Shown: positions 36,899 through 45,941 of the stretch, one piece after another
Layout of the letters: every line of letters begins with the position of its first letter
Position numbering within the stretch: the first letter of the stretch is position 1
NCBI RefSeq assembly: GCF_003326755.1
Contig: NZ_JPWH01000001.1
Coordinates: 609,120 to 673,119, forward strand
Direction: 5' to 3'
DNA length: 64,000 nucleotides
DNA from: Thalassospira profundimaris
GTDB lineage: Bacteria > Pseudomonadota > Alphaproteobacteria > Rhodospirillales > Thalassospiraceae
The notes under the pieces: model-generated
Database searches by the model: none
The model's input: the letters and a program-made list of their open reading frames with translations, nothing else
What the model was told of the DNA's origin: nothing
Position numbers and translations under genes: made by a program

Positions 36899-37320
36899 AC
36901 CCCACCCCGCAGCGCATCAATATGCTGGCGCACCCGCATCATGGCGGGAATGCCGCCCTCCAGCATGATCTGAATGGGGGTTTTGTTGTCAAAACCCGGT
37001 CCCTTATTGGGGGTTTTGGGCCAGCCATAGGTCAGCGGGCCGTTAAACAGCAATCGTAAACCTTTAAACAGGCCAATCAGCAGGCTGGCGCGGGTGACTT
37101 TGTCCTGGTCCAGCTTGCCGTGAAAGCTGCCGGCCTTCATGCGGCTCCAGGTCGCGGTGGGGACGTCAAACAGGGCGGCGGCCTCGGCATTGGTCAGGCC
37201 CCAGGCATCGGCGGTGCGCACCACGGCCTTGATCAAAACGGCAATTTTGGCGCGCTCCGTGATTGGGCGGACAATGCCGGTTTTGTCTTCGGGGGCTTCC
37301 GGGGCAATGGGATAAAGCAT
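36895..37320 (-). CDS. Xre/MbcA/ParS-type antitoxin
   Basis: A 141-aa antitoxin of the DUF2384 group. An N-terminal helix-turn-helix (GLTNAEAAALFDVPTATWSR) is followed by the toxin-binding domain that ends in GFDNKTPIQIMLEGGIPAMM. It neutralises the RES toxin and binds its own promoter. The ATG at 37320 follows GGAGGG; a start four codons earlier lacks one. A perfect palindrome 27 bases upstream is the likely operator. Confidence 0.88.
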   Translation of the reverse strand: MLYPIAPEAPEDKTGIVRPITERAKIAVLIKAVVRTADAWGLTNAEAAALFDVPTATWSRMKAGSFHGKLDQDKVTRASLLIGLFKGLRLLFNGPLTYGWPKTPNKGPGFDNKTPIQIMLEGGIPAMMRVRQHIDALRGGV

Positions 37321-37346
37321 CTTTCCCTCCATTGGATGGAATATAC

Positions 37347-37362
37347 CTTATCATATGATAAG
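37347..37362. promoter_or_regulatory. Palindromic operator of the RES/Xre module
   Basis: CTTATCATATGATAAG is a perfect 16-base palindrome 27 bases upstream of the antitoxin start. Its position and symmetry fit binding of the dimeric Xre antitoxin for autorepression. Confidence 0.6.
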
Positions 37363-37418
37363 CAAAATGCAATCTGTTTGGGGGCAGTGAGGCGGGTGGC
37401 TTAGAGCGGGGACTTTTA

Positions 37419-38723
37419 TTAGGGGCAGCGGCTGAGAATATCCTCAAGGGCAAGATCCAGAAGCGGGGTATCGGCCAGGCTGTTGGCAAGGCGGTCGCGG
37501 ACCTCTTGTGCGGCGGGGCCGATCTGGCGGCGCAGGGTTTCAAGTTCGTTTAGAACAAGTTGGGGGCCAAGGCCGGTTTCTTTGGCAAATTGGGTCCAGT
37601 GATCCTTTGTCAGGGCAGCGGGATTGCGTTCGCCACCAATGGCCATTGCCAGCTTGATGCGTTGTTGCTTGTAAAACCCGGCAAAGGCTTTGGCATTATT
37701 AATGTCATAAAGCGGGGCGAGGCGCAGGGTGCCGTTGCGCCACAGCAGGCTGTAATTTTTGGCATGGGCATCGGGATTGCCGATAAGATACTGGAAAATG
37801 GCGCGGCGCAGAAGTTCGCGCCGGTCATGCGCCGGGTCGTGGCTGTAGCGCAGCATGGCAAACAGGCTCTGCCAGCCCGGCCCGCCGTCGCGTTCGTATT
37901 TTTGATCCGGGAAATGCCCGGTCGCCTGGCAGAAATCCTCCTGATGCAGGCGGGTGAGATAGCGCGTGCCGGCTTTTTCATGCAGGGCACGGTCATACCG
38001 GGCCAGCAACATAAAGGTTTGCTCTTCGGCCTGGAGGATGTGCGAGCGCGGTGTGGCAAGGCCAAGGGCGCGGGCAACCTCAAGGCAGAAATGCTCTACC
38101 CGGATGGAGCCGGGCAGGCCACGAATGTCGGGCTTGAGGATGTGCGAACTGGGGGTGCGGCCCAGCGGCAGGGCGATGTCGCCGCCCACCCGGATCACCA
38201 CGGCCTTGTCATGCACGCCGGCCAGCGAAATGCGGATTTCGCCTTCATCATCGGCAAAAAGCGGGCGGGTTGGCAGCTCGCGAATGTGTTGGGCCAGTTC
38301 GGCCTCGCTCAGGATCCGGTATTTCGGGTGATAGGGGTCGTAATCATCGGGGTCGGCGTCGGATGCGATCAGGGAAACCGCACCGGGGCAATCCCTGCCC
38401 AGGGCAAACAGCATTGCAAATTCGTCATTGGCATTAATGGCATGGCGATTGCCCAGAATTTGCGCCAGGCGGCGACGGGTTTGTTTGTTGTCCGGCAGCA
38501 ATCCGGCAAAAAACGGCCCGCATTGCTGGTCATCAAACCAGAAAGTGTCGTTGTAATGATCGGGGACGGGCAGCGACAGGGACAGGGGATGGCAATGAAT
38601 ATCCCCTGCATGATGGCGGGCAATAAAATCGGCATTATAACGAAATTGAAGCCGTCCGTCGTTTCCGGCGGCAAGTTCGCCCATCACTTTATCATATAAA
38701 CAGACAAAGGCCACCCGTGCCAT
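37419..38723 (-). CDS. hipA: HipA-family kinase toxin
   Basis: A 434-aa HipA-type Ser/Thr kinase. The N-terminal domain includes LSLPVPDHYNDTFWF and FFAGLLPDNKQTRRRLAQIL. The kinase core has the motifs GSIRVEHFCLEVARALGL, LLARYDRALHEKAGTRYLTR (with the HQEDFCQATG block) and the catalytic IGNPDAHAKNYSLLW, with DINN-type metal site in PLYDINNAKAF. HipA toxins phosphorylate aminoacyl-tRNA synthetases and cause dormancy. The start was set at 38723, one base after the hipB stop. Confidence 0.92.
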   Translation of the reverse strand: MARVAFVCLYDKVMGELAAGNDGRLQFRYNADFIARHHAGDIHCHPLSLSLPVPDHYNDTFWFDDQQCGPFFAGLLPDNKQTRRRLAQILGNRHAINANDEFAMLFALGRDCPGAVSLIASDADPDDYDPYHPKYRILSEAELAQHIRELPTRPLFADDEGEIRISLAGVHDKAVVIRVGGDIALPLGRTPSSHILKPDIRGLPGSIRVEHFCLEVARALGLATPRSHILQAEEQTFMLLARYDRALHEKAGTRYLTRLHQEDFCQATGHFPDQKYERDGGPGWQSLFAMLRYSHDPAHDRRELLRRAIFQYLIGNPDAHAKNYSLLWRNGTLRLAPLYDINNAKAFAGFYKQQRIKLAMAIGGERNPAALTKDHWTQFAKETGLGPQLVLNELETLRRQIGPAAQEVRDRLANSLADTPLLDLALEDILSRCP

Positions 38724-38724
38724 G

Positions 38725-39003
38725 TTACAGCCCCTCGTCAATATCCAGCAGATCGGAGGTTGTTTTATCGTTCTGTTCAGGGCGATCGATTTCGCCGGGC
38801 ATATCAAGATGGATCGGCGCACCCAGTAAAACCAGCAGATTGATCACCATATCCACCGGCGGCTGGGTGGCCCCGGTTTCAAGCGAGGACAGCCATTTGC
38901 GGCTATGGCCGATAAGTTGTGCCGCCTCGGTCTGGGTGAGTCCGCGTTGCTTGCGCAGGGTGCGAACCGCATTTTGCAGGTCGGCCGGTTTTCGGATGAT
39001 CAT
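38725..39003 (-). CDS. hipB: HipB-like antitoxin
   Basis: A 92-aa Xre-type antitoxin counted from the ATG at 39003. The helix-turn-helix reads RKQRGLTQTEAAQLIGHSRK, followed by WLSSLETG. A frame open to 39066 exists, but the internal start fits the usual HipB length. It binds HipA and represses the operon. Three matching 20-base operators lie upstream at regular spacing, the first abutting this start codon, which would favour a leaderless or very short-leader transcript or a slightly earlier start. Confidence 0.85.
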   Translation of the reverse strand: MIIRKPADLQNAVRTLRKQRGLTQTEAAQLIGHSRKWLSSLETGATQPPVDMVINLLVLLGAPIHLDMPGEIDRPEQNDKTTSDLLDIDEGL

Positions 39004-39004
39004 G

Positions 39005-39024
39005 ATGACACCGATCGGTTCTAT
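39005..39024. promoter_or_regulatory. HipB operator site 1
   Basis: The site reads ATGACACCGATCGGTTCTAT, an imperfect palindrome. It shares the pattern ATGACACCnnnnGG with the two sites upstream and lies directly before the hipB start. Confidence 0.6.
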
Positions 39025-39042
39025 GGTTTTGAATTCAACTAT

Positions 39043-39062
39043 ATGTAACCAATCGGTGTCAT
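39043..39062. promoter_or_regulatory. HipB operator site 2
   Basis: ATGTAACCAATCGGTGTCAT is the same motif in inverted orientation (on the other strand ATGACACCGATTGGTTACAT). It lies 38 bases from site 1, start to start. Confidence 0.65.
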
Positions 39063-39080
39063 TCAAGGGTTTTGATGATT

Positions 39081-39100
39081 ATGACACCAAACGGTATCAT
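39081..39100. promoter_or_regulatory. HipB operator site 3
   Basis: ATGACACCAAACGGTATCAT is a near-perfect palindrome with the same half-sites. It is again 38 bases from site 2 and lies just after the bdhA stop. Confidence 0.65.
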
Positions 39101-39109
39101 TTTTAGGCT

Positions 39110-39892
39110 TTATTGTGCTGTCCAGCCGCCATCAACCGACAGGGTGGTGCCGGTCATCTGGTCGGCACCCGGCGAACAGAGGAAGACGGCGGTTTGGCCG
39201 ATTTGCTCGGGCGTGACATAGGTTTTCGACGGGTGTTTTTCCGATACCAACTCTGTTGCCGCTTCCTCGACCGAGACATCGTTTTTCTCGGCCAGGGCCT
39301 TGATCTGTTTTTCTACCAGTTCGGTACGCACCCAGCCAGGGCAGATCGCATTGGCGGTAATGCCGGTTTCGGCGGTTTCAAGGGCGACAACCTTGGTCAG
39401 GCCGACAATGCCGTGTTTGGCGGCCACATAGGCGGCCTTTTGCGGCGATGCCACCAGGCCATGCGCCGAGGCGGTATTGATGATGCGGCCCCAGTTTTGC
39501 TTTTTCATATGCGGCACGGCCAGGCGGGTGGTGTGATAGGCCGAGGACAGGTTGATCGCGATAATCGCATTCCATTTTTCAACCGGGAAATCCTCCACCA
39601 GGGCGGTGTACTGGATGCCGGCATTGTTGACCAGAATATCCACACCGCCAAAATCACGGGCGGCCATCTTCATCATGTCTTCGATTTCATCGGGCTTGGA
39701 CAGGTCCGCGCCGCTATACAGCGCTTTGACGCCAAAATCGCTTTCGATGCCCTGGCGGATTTTTTCGATTTCATCCGCATCGCCAAAACCATTGAGCATG
39801 ATATTGGCCCCCTGCCCGGCAAGGGCCTTGGCCATCGCAAGGCCAATCCCGCTGGTTGAGCCGGTCACAAGTGCATGTTTGCCTTTTAGCAT
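39110..39892 (-). CDS. bdhA: D-beta-hydroxybutyrate dehydrogenase
   Basis: A 260-aa short-chain dehydrogenase. The nucleotide-binding motif is TGSTSGIGLAMAKAL, and the catalytic Ser-Tyr-Lys are in NTASAHGLVASPQKAAYVAA with K four after Y. The segments NAICPGWVRTELVEKQI and SVDGGWTAQ are typical of 3-hydroxybutyrate dehydrogenases. It oxidises 3-hydroxybutyrate to acetoacetate, releasing carbon stored as polyhydroxybutyrate. It stands alone upstream of hipBA. Confidence 0.92.
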   Translation of the reverse strand: MLKGKHALVTGSTSGIGLAMAKALAGQGANIMLNGFGDADEIEKIRQGIESDFGVKALYSGADLSKPDEIEDMMKMAARDFGGVDILVNNAGIQYTALVEDFPVEKWNAIIAINLSSAYHTTRLAVPHMKKQNWGRIINTASAHGLVASPQKAAYVAAKHGIVGLTKVVALETAETGITANAICPGWVRTELVEKQIKALAEKNDVSVEEAATELVSEKHPSKTYVTPEQIGQTAVFLCSPGADQMTGTTLSVDGGWTAQ

Positions 39893-40091
39893 GGTCAGTC
39901 TCCATTATCCGATGAGGGGGCGTTGGGTGGGCTTATGGGTATGAGGTAATCCGATCATGCCGCAGCGCAATCACCCAGGCAAGGAATCACGTTGGGGTTT
40001 TGCAGGAAGGGGTGATATTTCACCTGCTTGCGTGCTGTGCGCTGCAAAATGGCGGTGGGCGGGCCTGCCCGGTGCAGGGGTCGCGCGCCGG

Positions 40092-41744
40092 TTATCCGCC
40101 AATGCCATATTTGCGCAATTTGTTGGCAATGGCGGTATGGGACAGGCCCAGGCGCGCGGCCAGTTTACGCGAACTGGGATAATCGGGATAAAGCTGTTCC
40201 AGCAGGGTTTTTTCCAGCATATCCATCGCATCGCCGTGATTTTCACACAGCAATGCCTGTGCGACCACATCATGATGAGGCATGTCGGATGCCGGGTAGG
40301 CGGCGGAGGATGCGCTGATGGGCGGGTCTTCCGGGGTTGGCGTGCTGTCGCCGGAAAGGGCCGGGCTGGTCGCCGATTGCAGGTCGGATGCGGCCAGAAT
40401 GTCGCCATCAAGCAGGGCAACGGCCCGAAACAGGGTGTTTTCCAGTTCGCGCACATTGCCTTTCCAGTCCCGGGTGCGCAGCCATTGCAGGGCATCACGC
40501 GCGATATGCGGGGTGGTGCGTTCGGTCTGGCGGGCGGTGCGGGTGACAAAATAATGCGCCAGCGCGTCTATATCCTCGCGCCGGTCGCGCAGGGGCGGCA
40601 GGGTGATGCTGAGCACATTCAGGCGGAAATAAAGATCCTCGCGGAAGCTGCCATTTTGCGACATGTCCTCAAGATTGCGATTGGTCGCACTGATAATGCG
40701 CACATCGGCCGCTATTTCATCGGTCCCGCCGACCCGGCGAAAGCGGCCATCCTGTAAAACCCGCAGCAATTTGGCCTGCAGATAGGGCGATAATTCGCCA
40801 ATTTCATCCAAAAACAGGCTGCCGCCATCGGCCAGTTCCAAAAGCCCCGGCTTGCCGCCGCGCCGTGCAGAGGTAAAGGCCCCGGCGGCATAGCCAAACA
40901 GTTCGCTTTCGGCCAGTCCCTCGGGCAGGGCAGCGCAATTGAGGGCCAAAAAGGGTTGATCATGGCGTTTACTGGCGCGGTGGCAGGCGCGGGCAAACAG
41001 TTCCTTCCCCGTCCCGGTTTCGCCAAGAATAAGCAGCGGCGCATCGACAATTGCCAAACGCTGTGCCTGATTTTTTACCCGCAGCATTGCCCGGCTGGTG
41101 CCGATAATATCGTCAAAGCCGCTATGGCTGAGTTCATTCAGCGCGGTCAAAACACGTCCCAGGCGGGCGGCACGATGGAAAATCAAAACCCCACCCCAGG
41201 GGGCGTCATCCTCGCCGGGGTCAGCATCATGCACCGGGCTGCCATCATCGACCCGGCCAATCGGTTCGACCTGCAACAGGTAGGTTTGCCCGCCCAGGGT
41301 GACTTCGCGTTCGCCTTGCGAAAAACCGGCCTGGCGCAATGTTTCAATATCCGGGTCCGATAAAATGCTGGCAAGCGGCTGGTCGCGCAGCGACTGGTTT
41401 GGTGTGCCGGCAATGGATTGCGCAGCAGGGTTGACCTGGGCAATCAGGCCATTGGCATGCACGGCAATCACCGGGTCGCCCAGGGCGGCCAGGGTGGCGT
41501 GAAGCTGGGCGCGGCGGCGTTCGGTTGGCAGATGGTCAATCGGTTTGGCATTGTAAAAGCCCGGCACGTGCCTTAACCCCGTGACCAGTTCGTCAAACCG
41601 GGCCGGGGACAGGGCGGGAATATCGGCATAGATATGATGCGGTGTGACTTCAAAGGCGCGAATATCCAGCCCCCGCGATGTCAGGTTATCCACCACATCG
41701 CGGGTAATGCCCAGGCGGTTTTCGGCGGTGATTTCAAAACGCAT
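40092..41744 (-). CDS. TyrR/PhhR-like sigma-54-associated regulator
   Basis: A 550-aa regulator with the TyrR domain order. An ACT-like domain occupies residues 1-70 (MRFEITAENRLGITRDVVDN), then a PAS domain, then a full AAA+ sigma-54 activator domain with Walker A GETGTGKELFARACH, GAFTSA (the sigma-54-contact loop, here in YAAGAFTSARRGG) and Walker B GGSLFLDEIGEL, and a C-terminal Fis-like helix-turn-helix (SSRKLAARLGLSHTAIANKL). TyrR-type proteins respond to aromatic amino acids. It diverges from mdeA, whose upstream region has a TyrR box and a sigma-54 promoter, so it very likely activates mdeAB. Confidence 0.88.
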   Translation of the reverse strand: MRFEITAENRLGITRDVVDNLTSRGLDIRAFEVTPHHIYADIPALSPARFDELVTGLRHVPGFYNAKPIDHLPTERRRAQLHATLAALGDPVIAVHANGLIAQVNPAAQSIAGTPNQSLRDQPLASILSDPDIETLRQAGFSQGEREVTLGGQTYLLQVEPIGRVDDGSPVHDADPGEDDAPWGGVLIFHRAARLGRVLTALNELSHSGFDDIIGTSRAMLRVKNQAQRLAIVDAPLLILGETGTGKELFARACHRASKRHDQPFLALNCAALPEGLAESELFGYAAGAFTSARRGGKPGLLELADGGSLFLDEIGELSPYLQAKLLRVLQDGRFRRVGGTDEIAADVRIISATNRNLEDMSQNGSFREDLYFRLNVLSITLPPLRDRREDIDALAHYFVTRTARQTERTTPHIARDALQWLRTRDWKGNVRELENTLFRAVALLDGDILAASDLQSATSPALSGDSTPTPEDPPISASSAAYPASDMPHHDVVAQALLCENHGDAMDMLEKTLLEQLYPDYPSSRKLAARLGLSHTAIANKLRKYGIGG

Positions 41745-41839
41745 CGTATCAAAATCTTTACAGTGGAAAGTATTATATACACTTATAAAGCACTGATTCC
41801 CTGATATTCAAGGGGTTCTGTCGGTTTTCAGGATTGGAG

Positions 41840-41857
41840 TGTAAACTTTACTTTACG
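41840..41857. promoter_or_regulatory. TyrR box
   Basis: TGTAAA, six bases, TTTACG matches the TyrR/PhhR consensus (TGTAAA-N6-TTTACA) in 11 of 12 positions. It lies between the TyrR-like gene and mdeA, about 70 bases upstream of the sigma-54 promoter, a normal place for an enhancer site. Confidence 0.7.
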
Positions 41858-41911
41858 ATCATAAAATGATCAAAATATCTAATGACTTGAATTTAAAGCA
41901 AAAAGCATAAC

Positions 41912-41927
41912 TGGCATGGCGATTGCG
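41912..41927 (+). promoter_or_regulatory. Sigma-54 (-24/-12) promoter of mdeA
   Basis: TGGCAT, five bases, TTGCG has GG and GC exactly ten bases apart and matches the sigma-54 consensus closely. It lies about 40 bases before the mdeA start and downstream of the TyrR box. Confidence 0.75.
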
Positions 41928-41967
41928 ACGGGCCGGGTAGAACAGTTTTAAAAACGGGAGTGCCCAC

Positions 41968-43200
41968 ATGTCTGCGTCGAACAATCACAGTCATCGCAAT
42001 GCCAAGGCCGGTTTTGCCACCCGCGCCATTCATCATGGTTATAACCCGGCCAGCCATAATGGCGCATTGAACCAGCCGGTTTACATGAGCTCCACCTTCG
42101 CCTTTGACAGTGCAGAGCAGGGCGGCCGCCGGTTTGCCGGGGATGAAGGCGGTTATATTTATTCGCGCATTGGCAACCCGACGCTCAGTCTGCTTGAAGA
42201 CCGCCTGGCAACCCTGGAAGGCGGCGAGGCCGCGATTGCCACCGCCTCGGGCATGGGGGCGATTACCTCGGTTTTCTGGACGCTGATTTCCCCGGGCGAC
42301 GAAGTAATTGTCGATCGCACCCTTTATGGCTGCACATTCGCCTATTTCCGCCACGGGCTGGAACGGTTTGGCGTCAAACATACCCATGTTGATTTGTCGG
42401 ACCCGAAAAATCTGGAAGCCGCAATTTCGGACAAAACCAAGGTGGTTTATTTTGAAACCCCGGCCAACCCGAATATGCGCCTGGTCGATATTGCCGCGAT
42501 TTCCGACATTGCCCATAAATACGGGGCCAGGGTGGTGGTCGATAACACCTATTGCACGCCCTATTTGCAGCGCCCGCTGGAAATGGGGGCGGATATTGTC
42601 GTGCATTCGGCGACCAAATATCTGGGGGGTCATGGCGATTTGACCGCCGGGGCGATTGTCGGGTCGGCAGAGGATTTAACCGATATTCGCCTGGTGGGGT
42701 TAAAGGACATGACGGGGGCGGTGCTGTCGCCGCAGGATGCCAATTTGATCTTGCGCGGGTTGAAAACCCTGGAATTGCGCATGGAGCGCCATTGCGACAA
42801 TGCCGAAAAAATTGCCGATTTTCTGGAGGCCCACCCGCAGGTGGACAGGGTTTATTATCCCGGCCTTGAAAGTTTTGCCCAGCATGACCTTGCCAAAAAA
42901 CAGATGGCGCGGTTTGGCGGCATGATCGCCTTTGAACTGAAAGGCGGGATCGAGGCCGGGCGTAAAATGATGAACAGCCTGCAAATGATTGCCCGTGCCG
43001 TCAGCCTGGGCGATGCCGAAACCCTGATCCAGCATCCGGCCTCCATGACGCATTCGACCTATAGTGCCGAAGAACGCGCCGACTATCAGATCACCGATGG
43101 GTTGATCCGCATTTCGGCGGGGCTGGAAAGCATTGATGACATTTTGGCCGATCTGGAAAATGCGCTCGATGGTGGCACGATGAAAATGGCAGCCGAATAA
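41968..43200 (+). CDS. mdeA: Methionine gamma-lyase
   Basis: A 410-aa PLP enzyme of the cystathionine gamma-synthase family. The PLP lysine is Lys217 in HSATKYLGGHGD. The Cys in LYGCTFAYF (Cys122) matches the active-site cysteine that distinguishes methionine gamma-lyases from other members of the family, and the N-terminal SSTFAFDSAEQG and YIYSRIGNPT blocks fit. It converts methionine to methanethiol, ammonia and 2-oxobutyrate. The next gene encodes an E1-type dehydrogenase that can use 2-oxobutyrate. Expression is probably sigma-54-dependent. Confidence 0.9.
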   Translation: MSASNNHSHRNAKAGFATRAIHHGYNPASHNGALNQPVYMSSTFAFDSAEQGGRRFAGDEGGYIYSRIGNPTLSLLEDRLATLEGGEAAIATASGMGAITSVFWTLISPGDEVIVDRTLYGCTFAYFRHGLERFGVKHTHVDLSDPKNLEAAISDKTKVVYFETPANPNMRLVDIAAISDIAHKYGARVVVDNTYCTPYLQRPLEMGADIVVHSATKYLGGHGDLTAGAIVGSAEDLTDIRLVGLKDMTGAVLSPQDANLILRGLKTLELRMERHCDNAEKIADFLEAHPQVDRVYYPGLESFAQHDLAKKQMARFGGMIAFELKGGIEAGRKMMNSLQMIARAVSLGDAETLIQHPASMTHSTYSAEERADYQITDGLIRISAGLESIDDILADLENALDGGTMKMAAE

Positions 43201-43533
43201 ACGGGTTATATCACCCCTTCCCCGCGCAAGGCTTGTGTCGCGCGGGGAAGGGCGTTGCCGCGTGATGGCGGCGACCTGACGTTACGGACTTGTGGGCCGA
43301 ATCGCCCATTTTGCCGTCAGGGGGACAAAAACGGGTTTTTCGTCATGCGAGGATTTTAAAAAATCTTGCGCGAAATGATCGAAGATTTTTCAAAACTGTC
43401 GCTGGTTCTGCGAATTTTGGCAAAATCGCTTGCCTGAAGGGGCCGGTTTTTAAAAATGCGCATTCAGGTACCAAAATAACAGCGGACCACGATCATCAGG
43501 GCAGGTCCGCCTTCAAGAAACGGGAGACTGACA
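43201..43533 (+). other. mdeA-mdeB intergenic region with a strong stem-loop
   Basis: CCCTTCCCCGCG and CGCGGGGAAGGG (43215-43252) form a 12-base-pair stem with a 14-base loop but no T-run, so it may be a message-stabilising hairpin or weak attenuator. The rest of the 333 bases is moderately AT-rich and shows no gene. A GGGAG ribosome-binding site precedes the TTG start at 43534. Confidence 0.5.
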
Positions 43534-45918
43534 TTGGCAGCACATGGCGATAACACAATGACCGGCGAAATTATTGAAGCCACGGCAGGCAGCAGGGTTT
43601 CGGCCAAAGAGCTTGAAATGCTGGGGGCGGTGGAGAAAAAGGTGCGCTGGCTGTCAAGCTGGACCATTCACCATGCCAACCATATCCGGCCCAAGCGCGA
43701 TGGCATCAAGGTGGGTGGGCATCAGGCCAGTTGTGCCTCGCTTTCCACGCTGATGACAGCACTTTATTTCAATGTGTTGCGCCCGCAGGACCGGGTGGCG
43801 GTAAAGCCCCATGCGTCGCCGGTATTTCATGCCATTAACTATATGTTTGGTCGCCAGTCGCGTGAAAAGCTGGAAAATTTCCGGGCCTTTGGCGGGGCGC
43901 AATCCTATCCGTCGCGTACCAAGGACGGCGATGCTGTTGATTTTTCAACCGGCTCTGTTGGTCTTGGTGCGGCTGTTACCAATTTCGCCGCCCTGACCCA
44001 GGATTATTTGCGCTATAAAAACATGCTGCCCAAGGGCGAAAAGCCGGGCCGCATGGTTGCCTTGGTCGGCGATGCCGAACTTGACGAAGGCAATATTTAC
44101 GAAGCCCTGCTCGATACCTGGAAACATGACATTCGCAATGTCTGGTGGGTGATCGACTATAACCGCCAAAGCCTGGATGGCATGATTGATGCGCATTTGT
44201 TTCGCGTCATCGGCCGTTTCTTCCGTGCGGTTGGCTGGAATGTGATCACCATCAAATATGGCCGCAAACTGCACGAAGCCTTTGCCCGCCCCGGCGGAAA
44301 ATCGCTTAAAAAATGGCTCAATGAATCACCCAATGATGTCTATTCCGCGCTGACCTTTCAGGGCGGGGCGGCCTGGCGCAAGCAGATTTTGGCCGACATG
44401 CCGGGCGACAATGCCCTTGCCAGCCTGCTGGCCGATTATGACGATGATGAATTGCATGACCTGATGACCAATCTGGGCGGGCATTGCATGGAGGCGATTT
44501 TGAACGCCTTTGAAAATGTCCCCAATGACAAACCGACCGTGTTTATTGCCTATACCGTCAAGGGCTATGGCCTGCCGCTTCAGGGCCACAAGGACAACCA
44601 TGCCGGGCTGATGAATGTGGCGCAGATGGAAGGCTTCCGCAAAGCCAACAATATTGCCGAAGGCGATGAATGGGACATTACCGCCGGGCTGGACTGTGAT
44701 GCACAGGATGTGCGGACCTTTATTGATGCCGCCCCCTTTAACAACCGCCAGCCGCGCCAGAAATTTGCCGAAATCATCACCGTGCCGGAAATGCCCTATC
44801 AGCGGGCCGATACCAGCAGCACCCAGGAAGTGTTTGGCAAAATCCTCAATGAACTGGCGAAATCCAAAAACAGCGATTTTTCCGACCGCATTGTCACCAC
44901 ATCGCCCGATGTGACGGTATCGACCAATCTGGGCGGTTTTGTGAACCAGCGTGGCCTGTTTGCCCGGGAAAATCTGGCCGATGAATTCCGCGATCGCAAG
45001 GTGCCCTCGGCACAAAAATGGATCAGAACCCCCAAGGGCCAGCATGTGGAACTGGGCATTGCCGAAAACAACCTGTTCCTTAATCTGGCAGCCCTTGGCC
45101 TGTCGCACAGCCTGTTTGGCCAGCGCCTGTTTCCGATTGGCACGCTGTATGATCCGTTCATTGCCCGGGGCCTTGATGCGCTCAATTATGCCTGTTATCA
45201 GGATGCGCGTTTTATGGTGGTTGCAACACCCAGCGGCATTACCCTGGCACCCGAAGGCGGGGCGCATCAATCCATCGGCACACCGATGATCGGCATGGGC
45301 CAGCCGGGGCTGACCAGCTTTGAACCCAGCTTTGGCGATGAACTGGCTGTCGTGATGGGATGGTCGTTTAACCATATGCAGGACCAGGATGGTGGCTCGG
45401 TTTATTTGCGCCTGTCGACCAAGCCGATGGAGCAGCCGGAACGGGAGCTTGATGAAGCCACCCGGTCGGCCATTGTGCGCGGGGGGTACTGGCTGCGCGA
45501 ACCGGGCGAAAATTGCAAAATGGTGCTGGCCTATTGTGGGGCGATGGCACCGGAAGCCATTGCCGCCTGGGAACAGCTTAAAAACGATCACCCCGGCATG
45601 GGCCTTCTGGCCGTGACCTCGACGGACCGTCTTTATAATGAATGGCAGGATCTGGAACGTGCCCGGCTGGAAGGCAGGGCCGGGGGCGAAACGGCCCATA
45701 TCGAAGACCTGCTCAAGCCGCTGGCACCGGATGCCCGCATGGTGACGGTGATTGACGGCCACCCGGCAGCCCTTGCGTGGCTGGGCGCGGTGCGCGGCCA
45801 TGCGGTGGCCCCTTTGGGAATAAATGCGTTTGGTCAATGCGGCGACAGCATTGATCTGTATAAACACTACCAGATCGACACCGCAGCCATCCTGCGCGCG
45901 GCCAAGCGGTGGGACTGA
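43534..45918 (+). CDS. mdeB: Pyruvate dehydrogenase E1-like 2-oxoacid dehydrogenase (MdeB-like)
   Basis: A 794-aa homodimeric E1 component of the AceE/transketolase superfamily. The thiamine diphosphate motif is GDAELDEGNIYEALLDTWKH with a distal NNR-type segment, and the E1 marks RDGIKVGGHQASCASLSTLM and ENNLFLNLAALGLSH are present. It is shorter than AceE (about 890 aa). In Pseudomonas putida, mdeB next to mdeA encodes a 2-oxobutyrate dehydrogenase E1; the same order here supports that function. Start TTG at 43534 behind CGGGAG; ATG at 43558 is an alternative. E2 and E3 are not encoded in the window. Confidence 0.82.
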   Translation: MAAHGDNTMTGEIIEATAGSRVSAKELEMLGAVEKKVRWLSSWTIHHANHIRPKRDGIKVGGHQASCASLSTLMTALYFNVLRPQDRVAVKPHASPVFHAINYMFGRQSREKLENFRAFGGAQSYPSRTKDGDAVDFSTGSVGLGAAVTNFAALTQDYLRYKNMLPKGEKPGRMVALVGDAELDEGNIYEALLDTWKHDIRNVWWVIDYNRQSLDGMIDAHLFRVIGRFFRAVGWNVITIKYGRKLHEAFARPGGKSLKKWLNESPNDVYSALTFQGGAAWRKQILADMPGDNALASLLADYDDDELHDLMTNLGGHCMEAILNAFENVPNDKPTVFIAYTVKGYGLPLQGHKDNHAGLMNVAQMEGFRKANNIAEGDEWDITAGLDCDAQDVRTFIDAAPFNNRQPRQKFAEIITVPEMPYQRADTSSTQEVFGKILNELAKSKNSDFSDRIVTTSPDVTVSTNLGGFVNQRGLFARENLADEFRDRKVPSAQKWIRTPKGQHVELGIAENNLFLNLAALGLSHSLFGQRLFPIGTLYDPFIARGLDALNYACYQDARFMVVATPSGITLAPEGGAHQSIGTPMIGMGQPGLTSFEPSFGDELAVVMGWSFNHMQDQDGGSVYLRLSTKPMEQPERELDEATRSAIVRGGYWLREPGENCKMVLAYCGAMAPEAIAAWEQLKNDHPGMGLLAVTSTDRLYNEWQDLERARLEGRAGGETAHIEDLLKPLAPDARMVTVIDGHPAALAWLGAVRGHAVAPLGINAFGQCGDSIDLYKHYQIDTAAILRAAKRWD

Positions 45919-45941
45919 TCCCCCGGTCAACCGGGACGACG

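Noticed and set aside
44326..45930. A 534-codon frame antisense to mdeB
   Set aside because: It lacks any domain and lies fully inside a well-supported E1 gene in high-GC DNA.
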